From Cyprinodon diabolis (taxonomy: Eukaryota > Chordata > Actinopteri > Cyprinodontiformes > Cyprinodontidae), in NCBI GenBank assembly GCA_030533445.1, contig CM060072.1, positions 22,491,767 through 22,555,766 on the forward strand: 64,000 nucleotides of DNA. The letters are read 5' to 3'. Under the pieces are notes generated by a model. The model was given only the letters and a program-made list of their open reading frames with translations, did no database searches and was not told the DNA's origin. Both the position numbers and the translations under genes were made by a program. This document shows positions 1 through 11,928 of the stretch, piece by piece (position 1 is the stretch's first letter; each line of letters starts with the position of its first letter).

Positions 1-472
1 TAAGATATGAACTGCTTCATACATATTTAGCACCAAATCAGCTCAAGACTCCATGTCCCTTTAGTGTTTTGATAAATATGACGAAATCAACAAAGCAAGA
101 AACATTTCATCCTAATTTCCTATATTTTTCACAAAATGAATACCTTTCTTTATGTTTTGACAGATTTAGATTTATTCCTCTCTCAAAGGTTTATTTGTTT
201 TAAACCATGATTCAATTAAAATAATTTACACCCAGAATACTTTCTAACTATTGCCAAAAAAATTGACAGAAACCTTTGATTAGTGTTTAATTTTTAAGCC
301 ATGCAGAAAGAAAATGATGCCCTATGGGGGTATGCTTTTTTACTATTTGCTTTAGACAAATTGCTGCAATTATAATTAGTTCAATTGCTGTAGATAAACT
401 TTGTAAATATGCACAAATAACTATGATGTCACACTTCCTCAGTCACTTACTGTAGCTATATATTCCCCATAG

Positions 473-1096
473 ATCCACCCAATGGCTCCCCCTACTGTTC
501 TGTGGAGCCAGCACTGAATCACACCTCACTGAGGCTGCTCTGCTCCTGGCCTGGCGGATTCCCCACCCCATCCCTCTACTGGACCGGAGACCTGATCCCC
601 ACAGGACAACAACAGGTCAACAAAGAACAGCAAACAAAACCAATGAGTTCAAATATCTTGCTGCCCTCCGGAGGTTTGACTCCTAACAGCAGCTTGTTTA
701 CCTGTCATGGCTCCACTCCTGCTTTAAAGCACCAGATGGAGTGTAGCATACGGACATGTAAGTCCAGAAAGCTCAGTGGAAATTGAATACAATATAAAAT
801 AGCGTGCACATTTTACCATGTTACTTCTCCTACATTAGATACTCCGCCTGGAGATCCTGTTTGTTATGCCAATGTGTCGGATGACAAACAGTTTCTGATC
901 CTGTCCTGCTCCTGGGAGGGAGGGGTTCCGAAAGCCTTGCTGTGGTGGAAGGGTGCAGGTGGTCAGGGCAAAGATGGAGAAGAGAGCTCCAATATCCTGA
1001 TTATTCGTTACAGCACCTTTCATTTTGGGATGCCCTACATATGCTTTGCTCAACACCCTCTTCTGGTCCAAACCAAAACCTGTGGACTAACATTGG
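473..1096 (+). other. Extra four-cysteine Ig exon pair unique to copy A
   Basis: Two exons (473-757 and 839-1096, 285 and 258 nt) have the same type, order and phase as exons 4981-5268 and 5347-5604 further down the same gene. The first carries the cysteine spacing C..LLCSW..LFTC..MEC..RTC, the second VC..LSCSW..YICF..KTC. The 258-nt length is identical in both copies of the second module. They lie before, not after, the exon pair of the 276-nt type, so the gene reads [5-6]-[3-4-5-6]-7-8 in copy B numbering. A further 3-4 pair may lie upstream of the window. The second exon is clearly more diverged than its counterparts, so this duplication looks older than the recent homogenisation of exons 6-8. 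Confidence 0.7.
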
Positions 1097-4000
1097 GTCA
1101 GTGGTGATGATCACAAAAAGCCTGTGATTACGAAATCAGACAAGAGTTGCTGATGTTTTAATCTCCATCATTTCTTACAATAAACATGAATAACAGAAAA
1201 TTATTTCTGATAGCAAATGTTTTCATTGTGCTGTGGAAAGATATTAACTGCTACAGGTAGAGACTGACTGATAGAGGTTTATTAAGGCCTATACCGATCA
1301 TTTTTAAATCAGTTTAACTGATCCCTCATATGTGATGCTGATTATTTTAGGCCAATTCCTCCAGCTGATATTGCTTTTTCCCCCTCTATTAATGTGATAG
1401 AAATGACACAATGACAAAAAATATTAAACAAAAAGAAAATTCATAAAAAAATCAAACAAACTATTAAGGTACGATAGCAACTGAAGCAATGCATGTGCTT
1501 CATTTGATCTCAAGAAAGGTTATTGAATGCACTGATGAATGGGCGAAAACATGCAGGTTTTGGTCGATATGCAAAACTGTTAACATTGGTCAAAATATGG
1601 GCTAACCGATGCATCAGCCTATAGTTATATGTATAACGCACAGCAATGCCAATGTGTTCATCTGTACTACCAGAAATAATATAGTTCCTTGGAAGAGATT
1701 TTACTACTCTTATGTGTTATTGTTGAAAGCCCAATTATCAGCAGAAATGAACAAGAAAGAGCAAAAGTTTGTGAGAGATAAAAAATGGATGCATATCTCA
1801 CAGATTACCATAAAACATAAAAAGATAACCTAATCTTGCTTTATTGATCAAAAAGATTAGTTGTCTTGGACTAAATATATAAAAAATATATATAAAGTAC
1901 ATATAAACCTGTCCTATGATAAGCATAAAAATTAACTCTTTTATGTGAAATAGCTTTATAAGAAAAATATACAAAGCAAGCTTCTGCATTTTGTTTTAAT
2001 TCGTATTTTATTATGCACTTGCAGTATTTAATGTATAGCATATATTGACAGTTATATCTTTTTTATTTTCTTCTCTTTTTTTAATCGTTGCAATATTTAT
2101 CACACAGTTACAGCAAAAATCTTCATATTAATTCCAGTCATGCAACTTTTTGATCTGTTTGTTTCATAATTCTTGATATATTTACCCAGTTTAGTTTTTT
2201 TCTCTTAATTGTTGCTTTCAGCCGTGTTCCCTTTTAATAAAACCCTAAATATTTTGTACGACATTTGTGTAAGATATATAAAAAGAGTTCTTTACATAAC
2301 TTCTGACTGATTTGTTGCATGATTTGTGTTTTTTTTTTACAGTCCCTGTTAGTAAACCGTCCATCCTGATAAAAAACAGATCCCCAGTGGCAGGATCTAC
2401 AGTAGCGATGCAGTGTAATGTGGAAAATGGGACTGAGCCCATCATGTATGTGTGGCAACATGAAATTCAAAGAGAAAACATAACATTTGCTGAGATCAGC
2501 AACAGCAGCAGTATCACAATGACCAACATAAACCGGAGCCATAGCGGCCGGTACCGCTGTGTAGGCAGCAACTTCATCAGCACTGAGAGTTCAGCCTGGG
2601 TTTTTTTGGATATTATCTGTGAGTATCAATAAGTTCTGTTTCTTTTAGCATATTTGAAGGAGTTTGAATATTTTTGGCCAATTTATTTATTTATTGTTGC
2701 TGTTGAGAATGTTATCATAAAGCATTTGACAAATCCTTCTTTCTGAGCAAATAGAGGTAATATCCTGCATTGTTCTGGATCTGACTTGTATGCCTTGTTC
2801 CCAAATATTTTGGTGATACTACATAATAAACACTTTTACAGAACTTAGGGGATCATTTTAATTCAACTCAATTCAATTCAATTCAGTTTATTTATATAGC
2901 GCCAATTCACAACACGTCATCTCAAAGCACTTTACAGTTTACCAGATCATACTGTCAAATTGATTCATAGTTTTCTATCTAAGGAAAACCAGTTGATTGC
3001 ATCAACTCATTGACTCGAATGCAATCCCTCACACTAAGCATGCTTGTAGCGACAGTGGAGAGGAAAAACTCCCTTTTAACAGGAAGAAACCTCCAGCAGA
3101 ACCAGGCTCAGTGTGAGCGGCCATCTGCTGAGGCCGACTGGGGTTTTAAGAAGCTTTCCAGTACATACAATACAGTTTCTATAAAGTTTAACTGGAGATT
3201 TCAGGAAGTTGACTTCTACGTTCCAGGAAAGCACAGAGAAACTGTCTTGGTAAGGGAACCTTCCTAGGTCACTGCATATTACAGACTGGCTCCTGGAAGT
3301 AGTCAATTCCTTCCAGAGATAATAGTATGTCAGTTCTGGAGAAGTAAGTTTCTAGTTCCAGTGATGGTAAGTGATGGTAAGTTACTTAAGCTAACCACTA
3401 GATTCAAGGAAAGTAACCAGGAATTTCTCCAAGTTCCAGGAAAAGATCTTGAAACTTTCAGAAATTAATCTTTGAAAACTGGTACAGCCAGTTTTATCCA
3501 CATTAAAAATATGCTTTTTCCCAAACTCCGATGCTATTTTCAATATACAATATTCATGTCTTGATTGTGTTCATGCTCTTTTTTTCTCAGTTGGCCCATA
3601 TGTCCCTCAGATAGATGTGACTCCATACCACATAAACGATCGAGGATACTCAGCTCTGGAAACTGAGTCGGTATCTTTGTCATGTCAAGCCCAGTCCAAT
3701 CCAGCCAGCCAGTACATTTGGTTCTACAACAACTCTCAGGTGTACACCGGGCCAAAGTACACCATTACTAAGATCCTCCGTATCCACACTGGCGACTACA
3801 CCTGCTTGGCACAAAACTCCCACTTGAATACCCGCTCCAGGAAAACTGTCAGTCTTATAGTTCACTGTGAGTGTGATGTCTGAAACTATGCTGCACCAAA
3901 CTGGAAAACATGTCGATAAGAAAATAAATTATTAACTTACTGCACATTTTGAGAAAGACAAAGTAAGGCTTTTTCCTTTTTTGTTTGTATCAAATTACTC

Positions 4001-7000
4001 TAAATCTGTGATGCAACAAGGACACACCTAAAACATGCAGGACAGGGGTCCCTGAGGAACCCCTGTTTTAAAGCCTGTTGGTTAGAATAGCAGTTCCTAT
4101 GCTAGAAAAGTTGATTGGAAGCATTTGCTTGATTTAGTGATCGAATACAAAGATCACGATTAAAGCCTCAATAAATCCACAGGGAACTGATCTCTAAACC
4201 ATGGATGCTTGCAAGTATAAACAATTACTTCTTTCCAATCTACATTGGGCTTGAGGAAAAAATGTTCACTTATTAACATGATGGCCTTACTTAATTATTG
4301 ACAGCAGGGAAATGCTGTTTAGAGGGGACAGGGAAATACAGAGTTGTGTTTCATCTACATATATAGGATAACAGAGAATGTAAAATTCATTAGACTGCAC
4401 AAAAGTGACCCTTTTGATACTAAAGAAAAGTGGTCTAGGAATAGAGCCCTGATGAACTCCATAAGGTGTGCTTTAATTAACATTTACAACTCGCAAATGA
4501 CACAACGTTGCTCCAGTCTGTTACATACAATCTGAACAAGTAAAGTACAGCACACGACAAAATGTTCTTATGTCAAAATGGAGGTGTACATAAAAATGTA
4601 TCTATCCTTACAGGTTGGTAATAACGTGCAAATAATACTATAGAGTTTATTGTCCCTGTTTTGGCTCCCTGTTCAAAATGCTTATCAGTGTAACTTATTT
4701 GCTATTTTCCAGTTCCTGGATTTCTTAGAAAAAGAATTATTACATTCATCTTGCATAGTTGTTAAAAATAATCCTTAAAAGCAGCCAAATGCAAATGTAT
4801 ATTGTACTTCTAAAAGTCAACTGTAATACATATATAGACAAATATATTGTAAACAGTGAGCACTTTTTTTTTGTTTTGTTTTTTTGCTGTGAAATTGTCT
4901 TATTAAAGGGTTTTGGAAATCCCAATTAAACTCCATTAATAGCTATTTTTAAGAAAGAATGTGTTTTTTTCCTCCCTCAGACCCTCCAGATGGCTCTCCC
5001 TCTTGCTCTGTGGAATCAGCTCAGAATCACACTTCTCTCCGGCTATTCTGCTCCTGGTCTGGTGGATTTCCCTCCCCATCCCTCCGCTGGACTGGAGACA
5101 TAATAAAACCAGGACAAGAACAAGTAGAAACTGAGCAGCGAGGTAATCTGCAAACCAGTTCTGCCATTTTGCTGACCTCTGAAGGCCTGATACCAAACAA
5201 CAGCTTGTTCACATGCCTTGGTGCACATCCTGCAAGAAAACAGCTGGCAGAATGCAGCACACAAACATGTAAGTAAAAATTTTACAAGAAATAAGCAAAG
5301 CTGACAAGCAGGAGATTATAATGCTGTAAAGTATATTCTCTTGTAGATCTCCCCCCTGCAGAACCAGTGTGTTTTGCATTTGTTACAAACAATCAGCAAT
5401 ATCTCATGCTGTCCTGCTCCTGGGATGGAGGGGCCCCAAAAGCCTTAGTGTGGTGGGAGGGACCAGGGGGACAAAGCAAAGGAGGACAAGAAAACTCCAA
5501 CATCCTTGTCCTTCGTTATGGGACCGCCCGAAGTGGGAAACCGTATACCTGTTATGCTAAACATCCACTTCTGATGGAAGCAAAGAGCTGCAGGCTCACA
5601 TTGGGTCAGTCCCTTTCAGCGTCATGTGCAATAACAAATAAGGATTATATCTTTCTAATGCTTAATGCATTTTTTTTTAGAGGCCCCTGTGTTGCTGACG
5701 CAGCGCAGAGTTGTGTCTGTATACGAGGGGAGTGACGTGCAGCTCACCTGCAATCTAAGAGCCAATTACCTTCCGACCAATGATATCACCTGGTTCAACA
5801 ATCAGGGCGTAGATGTCAGAGACACTTCAAAGTACATGCTGCTGCGAACAACCGCCTGGACCAACCTGACAGTGAGAGACGCAGATGAGATGCAGGACAG
5901 CGGAGAGTATAGATGCTCCACTTCAAACGCAGTGGGAGGCGCTGAAATCAATGTAACTCTGGTGGTCAAGAGTAAGAATCTGATTTTGATCTCTCTTGAA
6001 AAGAATGTTTCCCTCTGGGAGTTATTTTATGTATAGCAAAATTATTTAGAGTGCATATTTTCTTTTCTTTTGCCTTTGAATCAGAATACCCTATGCCACC
6101 TAATGCAACCCTGATCAGAGCGACGTACAACAGCCGACATCGTAACGAGGTGGAGCTGGAGTGGCAGGTAGATGGTGTGGAGGAGAAAGGAGGTTGGACT
6201 GGTTTCCATCTGGAACACCAGTGGGTGTCTGAGCGACCAAACAGAAGAGGAAGCAGCAACGAATCCCAGCTGAGGATGGAGGAGAGGATTGGTCCCCAAG
6301 ACTGGCAGCGCACCATCATCCAGGAAGCAGATGCCAGGAGTCACATAGTAAGAGGACTGACTCCAACTGTTACCTACCAGTTCCGCATAATACCCATCAA
6401 CCACCGCACGATTGGACACCCCTCTGTAGCCAAGACTCCAGGTAGCAGACACATTTTTGATTTTACTGGCCCTTTTGCTATGAAACAGCTTATCTATAAA
6501 ATACTCTTCCTGTATGTCTTCACTGGCTTATGACATTATTTTGTCTTCTTTCAATACATCTCTTAACATTTCTGTTTTGTATATATAATCACAGAAATTT
6601 TGTTTAATGTGTTGAAACGCTTAAGATGGACCTATATGGATAGGATAAAGAAGGTAGCTTAATAATCAAAAGGTGTTTTACATAAATCAGCAAATTATTT
6701 AAGGATTTGCTTTATTCCCCAAAATGAGATGATGATGATATTTCTCATTCATCAACACAATTTGCAGACATTTGCAGAATGTTACATCTGGAGAATATCT
6801 TTCTTGGAATTGAATGTGTTGAACTTACCTTTTGTTTTTCTTGCAGCTGAATTGCGTGACAACATGTACCCTTTTGTGGTTGGAGCAGCCGTTGGCGGGA
6901 TGCTGTTTGCAGCCATTCCCACTGTGCTGTTACTTGTGTACATCATACGCAACCGTAACAGCAATCCTCGTGAGTCCACATCAAAAGCTCTTTAAAAAGG

Positions 7001-8753
7001 TTATAAGCAGTAGATATTTTGCAGTCAGTAACTCTGGATTTTGTATACACTCTCTGTGTATACAAAATGATAATAAAAGTTGTCTAAGTCTAAAGTCTTT
7101 ATCTTTATTTTGTATGAATTCACTTTAGATAATCTAGTCTAAGAGAACCAAATACCAAGATGCACATCTATTACTTTATGAACATTTCAGCAATTGCCTC
7201 ATTAGAACTGGGTGATTGTTTGCAGAGACGATGATTAGATAAACAGAGGGGAGGAAGAAGTCTGACGCAAATAATAATGACAATGATGTTAGCAATAAGA
7301 TAAGAAAAGGTTTGAGGCAGAAAAATTATTTGTCCAACACCTTCAAAATCCCCCTATGCAAAGAGGATGCTGATTTAATCATTCATGATTGAAAGATGCA
7401 TGAACCCAATAGTGTTTTGGGGACTGGAGTTGCTTTATTATGGTAAAAGTCCAATTTGGTCTCGGACTGTCTTTGACTACCCCTTAGATGCTGCTATAAA
7501 GAAGTACTGATTTAGATTTATGCTAAAACAATAAGGGTCCTAACTAGTGTAGAAAACATATGAACTGCTTGCAACCTTTTTATGGAGCCTCACTTCAATA
7601 ATCCTAAACTAGCACTTCAATACAGACACAAGAAAATGTGTTCTATATTAATGCTTTGTTTTCTTTCCTCAGGGCTTCACGCAATGCTGTTTGGCTCGTG
7701 AGTAATTAACCATTTACCGTATCCATGGAGAAATCAACCTATTTATCCAAAAAAACATCCCTATGAGAATATTAGACCATCAAAATTCCTAAAACTCCTT
7801 TTATTGTACTTTAGAAAAGTTAGACATTGTTTAACAGTCTTGCTCTAGACTAGACCAGACCGCAACAAATTTATGGGAATATTACCAATGAGTTATTAAT
7901 TTTCATTTGAAATAAATATATCTGCAAACCCATAATTTCTGTTTTTTAAGGCACTAGTGGCTCGTTTTTTCAACAGTAGGCTGACAGGAAAGGGGCTATG
8001 AGAGATGGGGAGAGACCCCGAGAACCCAGGTCGCCCGCATCAAGGACTAAGGCCTCTGCATATGGGTTGTGCACGCTTACTACTGCACCACCTGCATGCC
8101 CGACTCATCATTTCTTGACAGAATAGTTGCATTTCACTATCCTCGTGATAAATTTTTTTTGGTCCATGCCTTGTCTGAAGGGACTTTTATTTTATATTAT
8201 TATATTTTAAATGATGTGATTTGATGATTTCATTTGGGATCTACAGAGTAGGTACAGTTATTATATTAGTCTGGGATCAATAAGACTTGTACTTTTTAAT
8301 CTCATGAACCTTTAATTATCTAGAAAGGCATTAAATTAGTTTTCGCTTGCGATTGCAGGCAGCACAGCCAGTCAAGGGAAAACATTAACTTCCCAGAAGA
8401 CGAGGTGGCTGCTAGCTCAGACGGTGGACCAGAGAGCATCGTTGGATCATTGAGTCAAGGCAAGAAAACTTCATATCAACCACATTTTGGTTACATCTAA
8501 GGAGATACTCTAAATGTGATCAAACTTTAGAAACTAGATGATTAGGCACAATCTGGAACAATAGAGAACCCACTCATATACCTGATACTGAGGCAAGTTA
8601 TGCTTTTTTTTAGGTAAAACTATCGCAGAACCACAAGTGTCATCTTCTGTCACAGCTTCATCCTCATCAAACAAACAAGGATCTCCCACTGCAGATGAAA
8701 TGAGCCAGGAATCGCCATCTTCTGCAGGGCTGCAAGATTGTAATCCTACATGA
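473..8753 (+). CDS. vsig10l2: VSIG10L2-like Ig/FN3 membrane protein, copy A (5' end outside window)
   Basis: Exons read from splice sites and phase: 473-757, 839-1096, 2343-2618, 3591-3866, 4981-5268, 5347-5604, 5681-5971, 6085-6441, 6847-6969, 7673-7697, 8359-8459, 8614-8753 (TGA). Domains in order: a pair of four-cysteine Ig domains, two ordinary Ig domains, a second four-cysteine pair, an I-set domain (DSGEYRC), an FN3 domain, a transmembrane helix (MYPFVVGAAVGGMLFAAI) followed by RNRN, then a Ser-rich cytoplasmic tail. It is probably a type I cell-surface adhesion or recognition protein; no catalytic motif is seen. Exon lengths match copy B almost exon for exon, but copy A has an extra exon pair at its start. 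The exon before the last ends in a GC donor. The family name rests on the unusual PPxGxPxC four-Cys Ig modules and on chek1 nearby, as I recall for human 11q24. A CEACAM-like or hemicentin-like label is possible. Signal-peptide exons lie upstream of the window. Confidence 0.72.
1255..1630. repeat. Degenerate MITE-like repeat with imperfect terminal inverted repeats
   Basis: The left end (TAGAGACTGACTGATAG) and the reverse complement of the right end (CTATAGGCTGATGCATCGG) match imperfectly. It sits in the intron between 1096 and 2343. Related pieces, recognised by a shared GCATGCAGGT core, lie at 35055-35400 and 37095-37260. No clean target duplication was found. Confidence 0.45.
2860..3310 (+). 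repeat. Interspersed fish repeat (TTTATTTATATAGCGCC type)
   Basis: Begins with an AATTCA-rich tract and TTTATTTATATAGCGCCAAT, followed by a stretch I recognise as a common dispersed teleost repeat. Shorter relatives of the head lie at 14385-14520 and 16190-16270, and in reverse orientation at 27440-27500. The element class is not certain. An open frame of 85 codons inside it has no protein-like features. Confidence 0.6.
4020..4930. other. Intron sequence without a recognised gene
   Basis: The intron between 3866 and 4981 is AT-rich. Around 4021-4075 there is a short piece similar to the repeat at 20985-21330 (ACACACCT, GGACAGGGGTCCCTGAGG). Nothing else is recognised. Confidence 0.4.
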
Positions 8754-9646
8754 ATCTAACCGATTTAGAGATATTGGAACCCAATATTAATTTTACAGGC
8801 TGTAGAAAGAGTGTGTGATTACATCAAGATATTGCATTACTGTGTGAGCAATTTAAAGTAAGAATTGATTTGTTTAGGTAGTAAAAACAGTTTAATTTTG
8901 TAGCCAACTATTCTGGAATTACAGAAAAGGGTGCAAAAAAACTAAACCAGAAATGTGAAATGTATATCAGATGTGTTAAAAATAAAACGAAATAAGGTAA
9001 TTAAGTTGTTTCTATAAATAAATGAATTGCTGAAAGAGGGTTATATGTTGCTTTTTCCCCCCATAAAAAAAAAAAACATATAAGTGTATTATGTTTTTAT
9101 TCTCATTGTACAACAGGGAAAGTTGTTTGAAAGACTCTGACTGGGTCAAAAAGTAGAATAGAATTTTGAAATTAAATCATGTCTGAATCAAAGACCAGAA
9201 AGTTTAACTTATACCTGCTATGCACTCTCTCTGTTGGAATTTTAAATGAGTTGTTTTAATTTATAATTATATCCATGGAAAATGTTTTCTCCATTGCACC
9301 GGCAGAATTTCATTGGAATAAGAAAGACACCACTATATTTTAAACCCAATGGTTTTACTTCCAAATCTAGACTAGATTTGTATCACTTTAAATCATGTAA
9401 TGATCAGAAATCTCAGTTAAGAAGTTACAAGTGGTATTACTGCACCATTTTAAAAGCATATCCAAATTTTTTTTATAGTTTGTCTCCTTTAGTTGAAAAA
9501 AAAATCTTAATTTCTCCCACACTATGTGTTAGACCCCATTTGAACAGAAGAGGAAGCAAAACTGTATCTGTTCTCCCTTGCAAGGATTAATAAATGCTGC
9601 TTGAAATGAGAAGCACTGATCTTGATTTCTTGGTAAATAAGACATA
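8754..9646. other. 3' UTR and intergenic sequence, no gene seen
   Basis: AT-rich sequence after the copy A stop codon. The open frame at 9282-9590 has no splice context, domain or codon pattern supporting a gene. Confidence 0.4.
8981..8986 (+). terminator. Candidate poly(A) signal of copy A
   Basis: AATAAA about 230 bp after the TGA at 8751-8753, in an A/T-rich 3' flank followed by a T-rich tract near 9047. Confidence 0.45.
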
Positions 9647-10878
9647 TGCTCTGTTCGAAAACCTAGGACGCGTCCTTAGAAGGCCAGATTCGAAGGACGA
9701 TAAGGTCATCGCGCGGCGCCGAGGTCTGGTTGGATTCCAAGAGTCCTCGTTATGCCGCCTTAAAATGCGTCCTTCTTTTTGCCCGATTTGAAGGACAGAT
9801 CCGATGTATCCTCGTTATCCTTGGATATCCCAGGATTCATTGCGAGACCAAGCAAGCCGTGATCAGAGGAAAGGTTACTTGGCGCCGAACAGTGGTGAAA
9901 ATTGGAAGTTCAGTTTAATACAATACAAGTCAGTGAATAGTTCCGTCTGAGATGAATGAAAATAGTTGTTTTAATGGTTATTGAGGCAAATATGTGGCGG
10001 TAATGTTTAATTTATCTAAAGGTTTTTATCTGTTACTGTGTAAATGGGTTTGGCTGTAATTTAAGGACAGGTTCTAATATATCTGCAGAATAGGGACTAT
10101 AAATCTGATAGGATTTTTATCTTTTTATTGCTGTTTTGCACAATATGCTTAACTAAATATTTTTTTGTTGTTAAATATTATAGATTTTGCAGATAATTTT
10201 TTATACATACATTGTTTAGATTTACTTATATCTTTCTACCCCTTTTATAGAATAGAAAATCCCTTTATTGTCCCACAATGGGCAGATTTACAGTGGCAGA
10301 AAGATTATTGAAAATGGTCACACAAATGAGGACCTTAGAAAAATGTCTAAGAATAACATAATAGGGAAGAGTTAAAATATAAACAATAAAATACTGTAAA
10401 GTGTTTAACAATATAAAACTGGGGAATAAATAACAAATATGCAGCTATGGTCATTTTTACAGTAATGGATATTTGAAAATAGCAGCAACATCAGAGATGT
10501 GCAGAATGACAGCAGCATGTTATTTAACTGACTACGGTTTCTATCATTACATTTGATTTTATTTGTTCCTGCTCCTGGTGGTTGAAACCTTTCCACTCTG
10601 GATTCTTGTTAATGTAGTCTTTGTTCACTTTACAATAAAAAATAAATAAATAAACAAACAGTTTTGAAAACTGCGGTTTTCATTATTTTCCTGCTTTGTG
10701 TGTCACTTTCACGGTTGCTAAGCAACAGAGCTTACGGCGGTAAAACCCGCCGAAGAGTAGACCTGTTCGAATTCACAGCCAAAACTCTTCCGGTCTCCTT
10801 ATTTTCAAGGACTTCGATGGATCCAGTCTAGGTAGACCGCGTCCTTGGAGGATGCAGCCCAGGTTTTCGAACAGAGCC
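9647..10878 (+). mobile_element. Non-autonomous DNA transposon, copy 1
   Basis: Ends are TGCTCTGTTCGAAAACC on the left and, reverse-complemented, GGCTCTGTTCGAAAACC on the right. The region inside the left end has GGACGCGTCC palindromes and other subterminal repeats, and the right subterminal region has a different GC-rich block. No transposase frame is present. A second copy at 12153-13347 is in the opposite orientation. Flanks read ATA on both sides, so a 3-bp duplication is possible but is only weak evidence. Copy 1 carries about 27 extra bases near 9722 compared with copy 2. The superfamily is not assigned. Confidence 0.75.
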
Positions 10879-11928
10879 ATAGACTGTTTTTTACTGACAA
10901 CAGTAGTTTTCATCAAAATGCAATGCTTTTAAAATAAAGAGAAACTAAATTAAGGACCTCAAAGAGAAAGAACAGGAAGGTCTAAATTTTGTACTTAAAC
11001 AAGAGCTGTTTAGCCAGTATGGATTTTCCGCCTACATACTTTTGTTTTGTAAGGCTCTCAGAGGGGAAGGAAAAAGATATCTAGCTATACAATATCTAGC
11101 TACCGGATTAGATTTCTATAATCATTGTGACAAAGTGTTAAGAGTCAAAGAACCATCAAAAAACAAAAAACAAAACAAACATGTAATATTAGGTAGATAA
11201 TGAAGTATGGTTTGATTTGAATTGTAATATCTAAGTAGTTTTGAGACCAATGAAACAATTAGCAAAATTCATGGAAATCTCTTAAACGAAATTAAAAAAC
11301 CAGATACACCAAGGTTTAAGGAAAAGGTAAGCAATGTTTTTACCTTATTTCTCTATTACACAGGTATAAAGTAGAAAAAGCAATGGATATTAAAATGCAA
11401 ATACGTATAAGTTTTTAAAGACAGGCTTGTTTGCGATTAAAGTATTCCTGATCCACTTTATGGTGAACTCAATCAATTTCCCTCTAGGTCACCTTAATGG
11501 TTGATCAGAAAAGTTGGTTAACACTATCTGGAAAACAGTTTTCAGGTTATTTTTATTTGGTATATATTATTTATGTACCAACAGGAAAATTAAAGAGTAC
11601 TACATCTGTATTTTCCAGGTAAATCACAGAAGAAAGATCTGATTTTGATCTATCCTTTGCAAAAGAATCTATATTTATTTATGAATGGATGCTGTCTAAA
11701 TCATTTAATCATTTATGGTTCTGCATTATGAGTACATTGAATGGTTGGCTTGGTTATGGTCAGTAATTGGATAGGAGTGGACCTCTAACTGCACCCCTGC
11801 AAGTGAGTGAGTCATTAAAGTTTATTTTAAAAGATAAAAACATTTTAAAATATGTTTAAAAAAAATTATTAAAAGGGACAATAAAATAAAAAGAGAAGTA
11901 AAATTTAATAAAACATTTTATTTCTGTT
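10879..11928. other. Spacer between the inverted transposon copies, nothing recognised
   Basis: AT-rich sequence with no long frame, RNA fold or known repeat that I could recognise. Confidence 0.4.

Noticed and set aside
9594..9918. Possible small protein genes over 9594-9918 and 13101-13304
   Set aside because: Both lie in the two copies of the same non-autonomous transposon, have no motifs, and are not in conserved frames.
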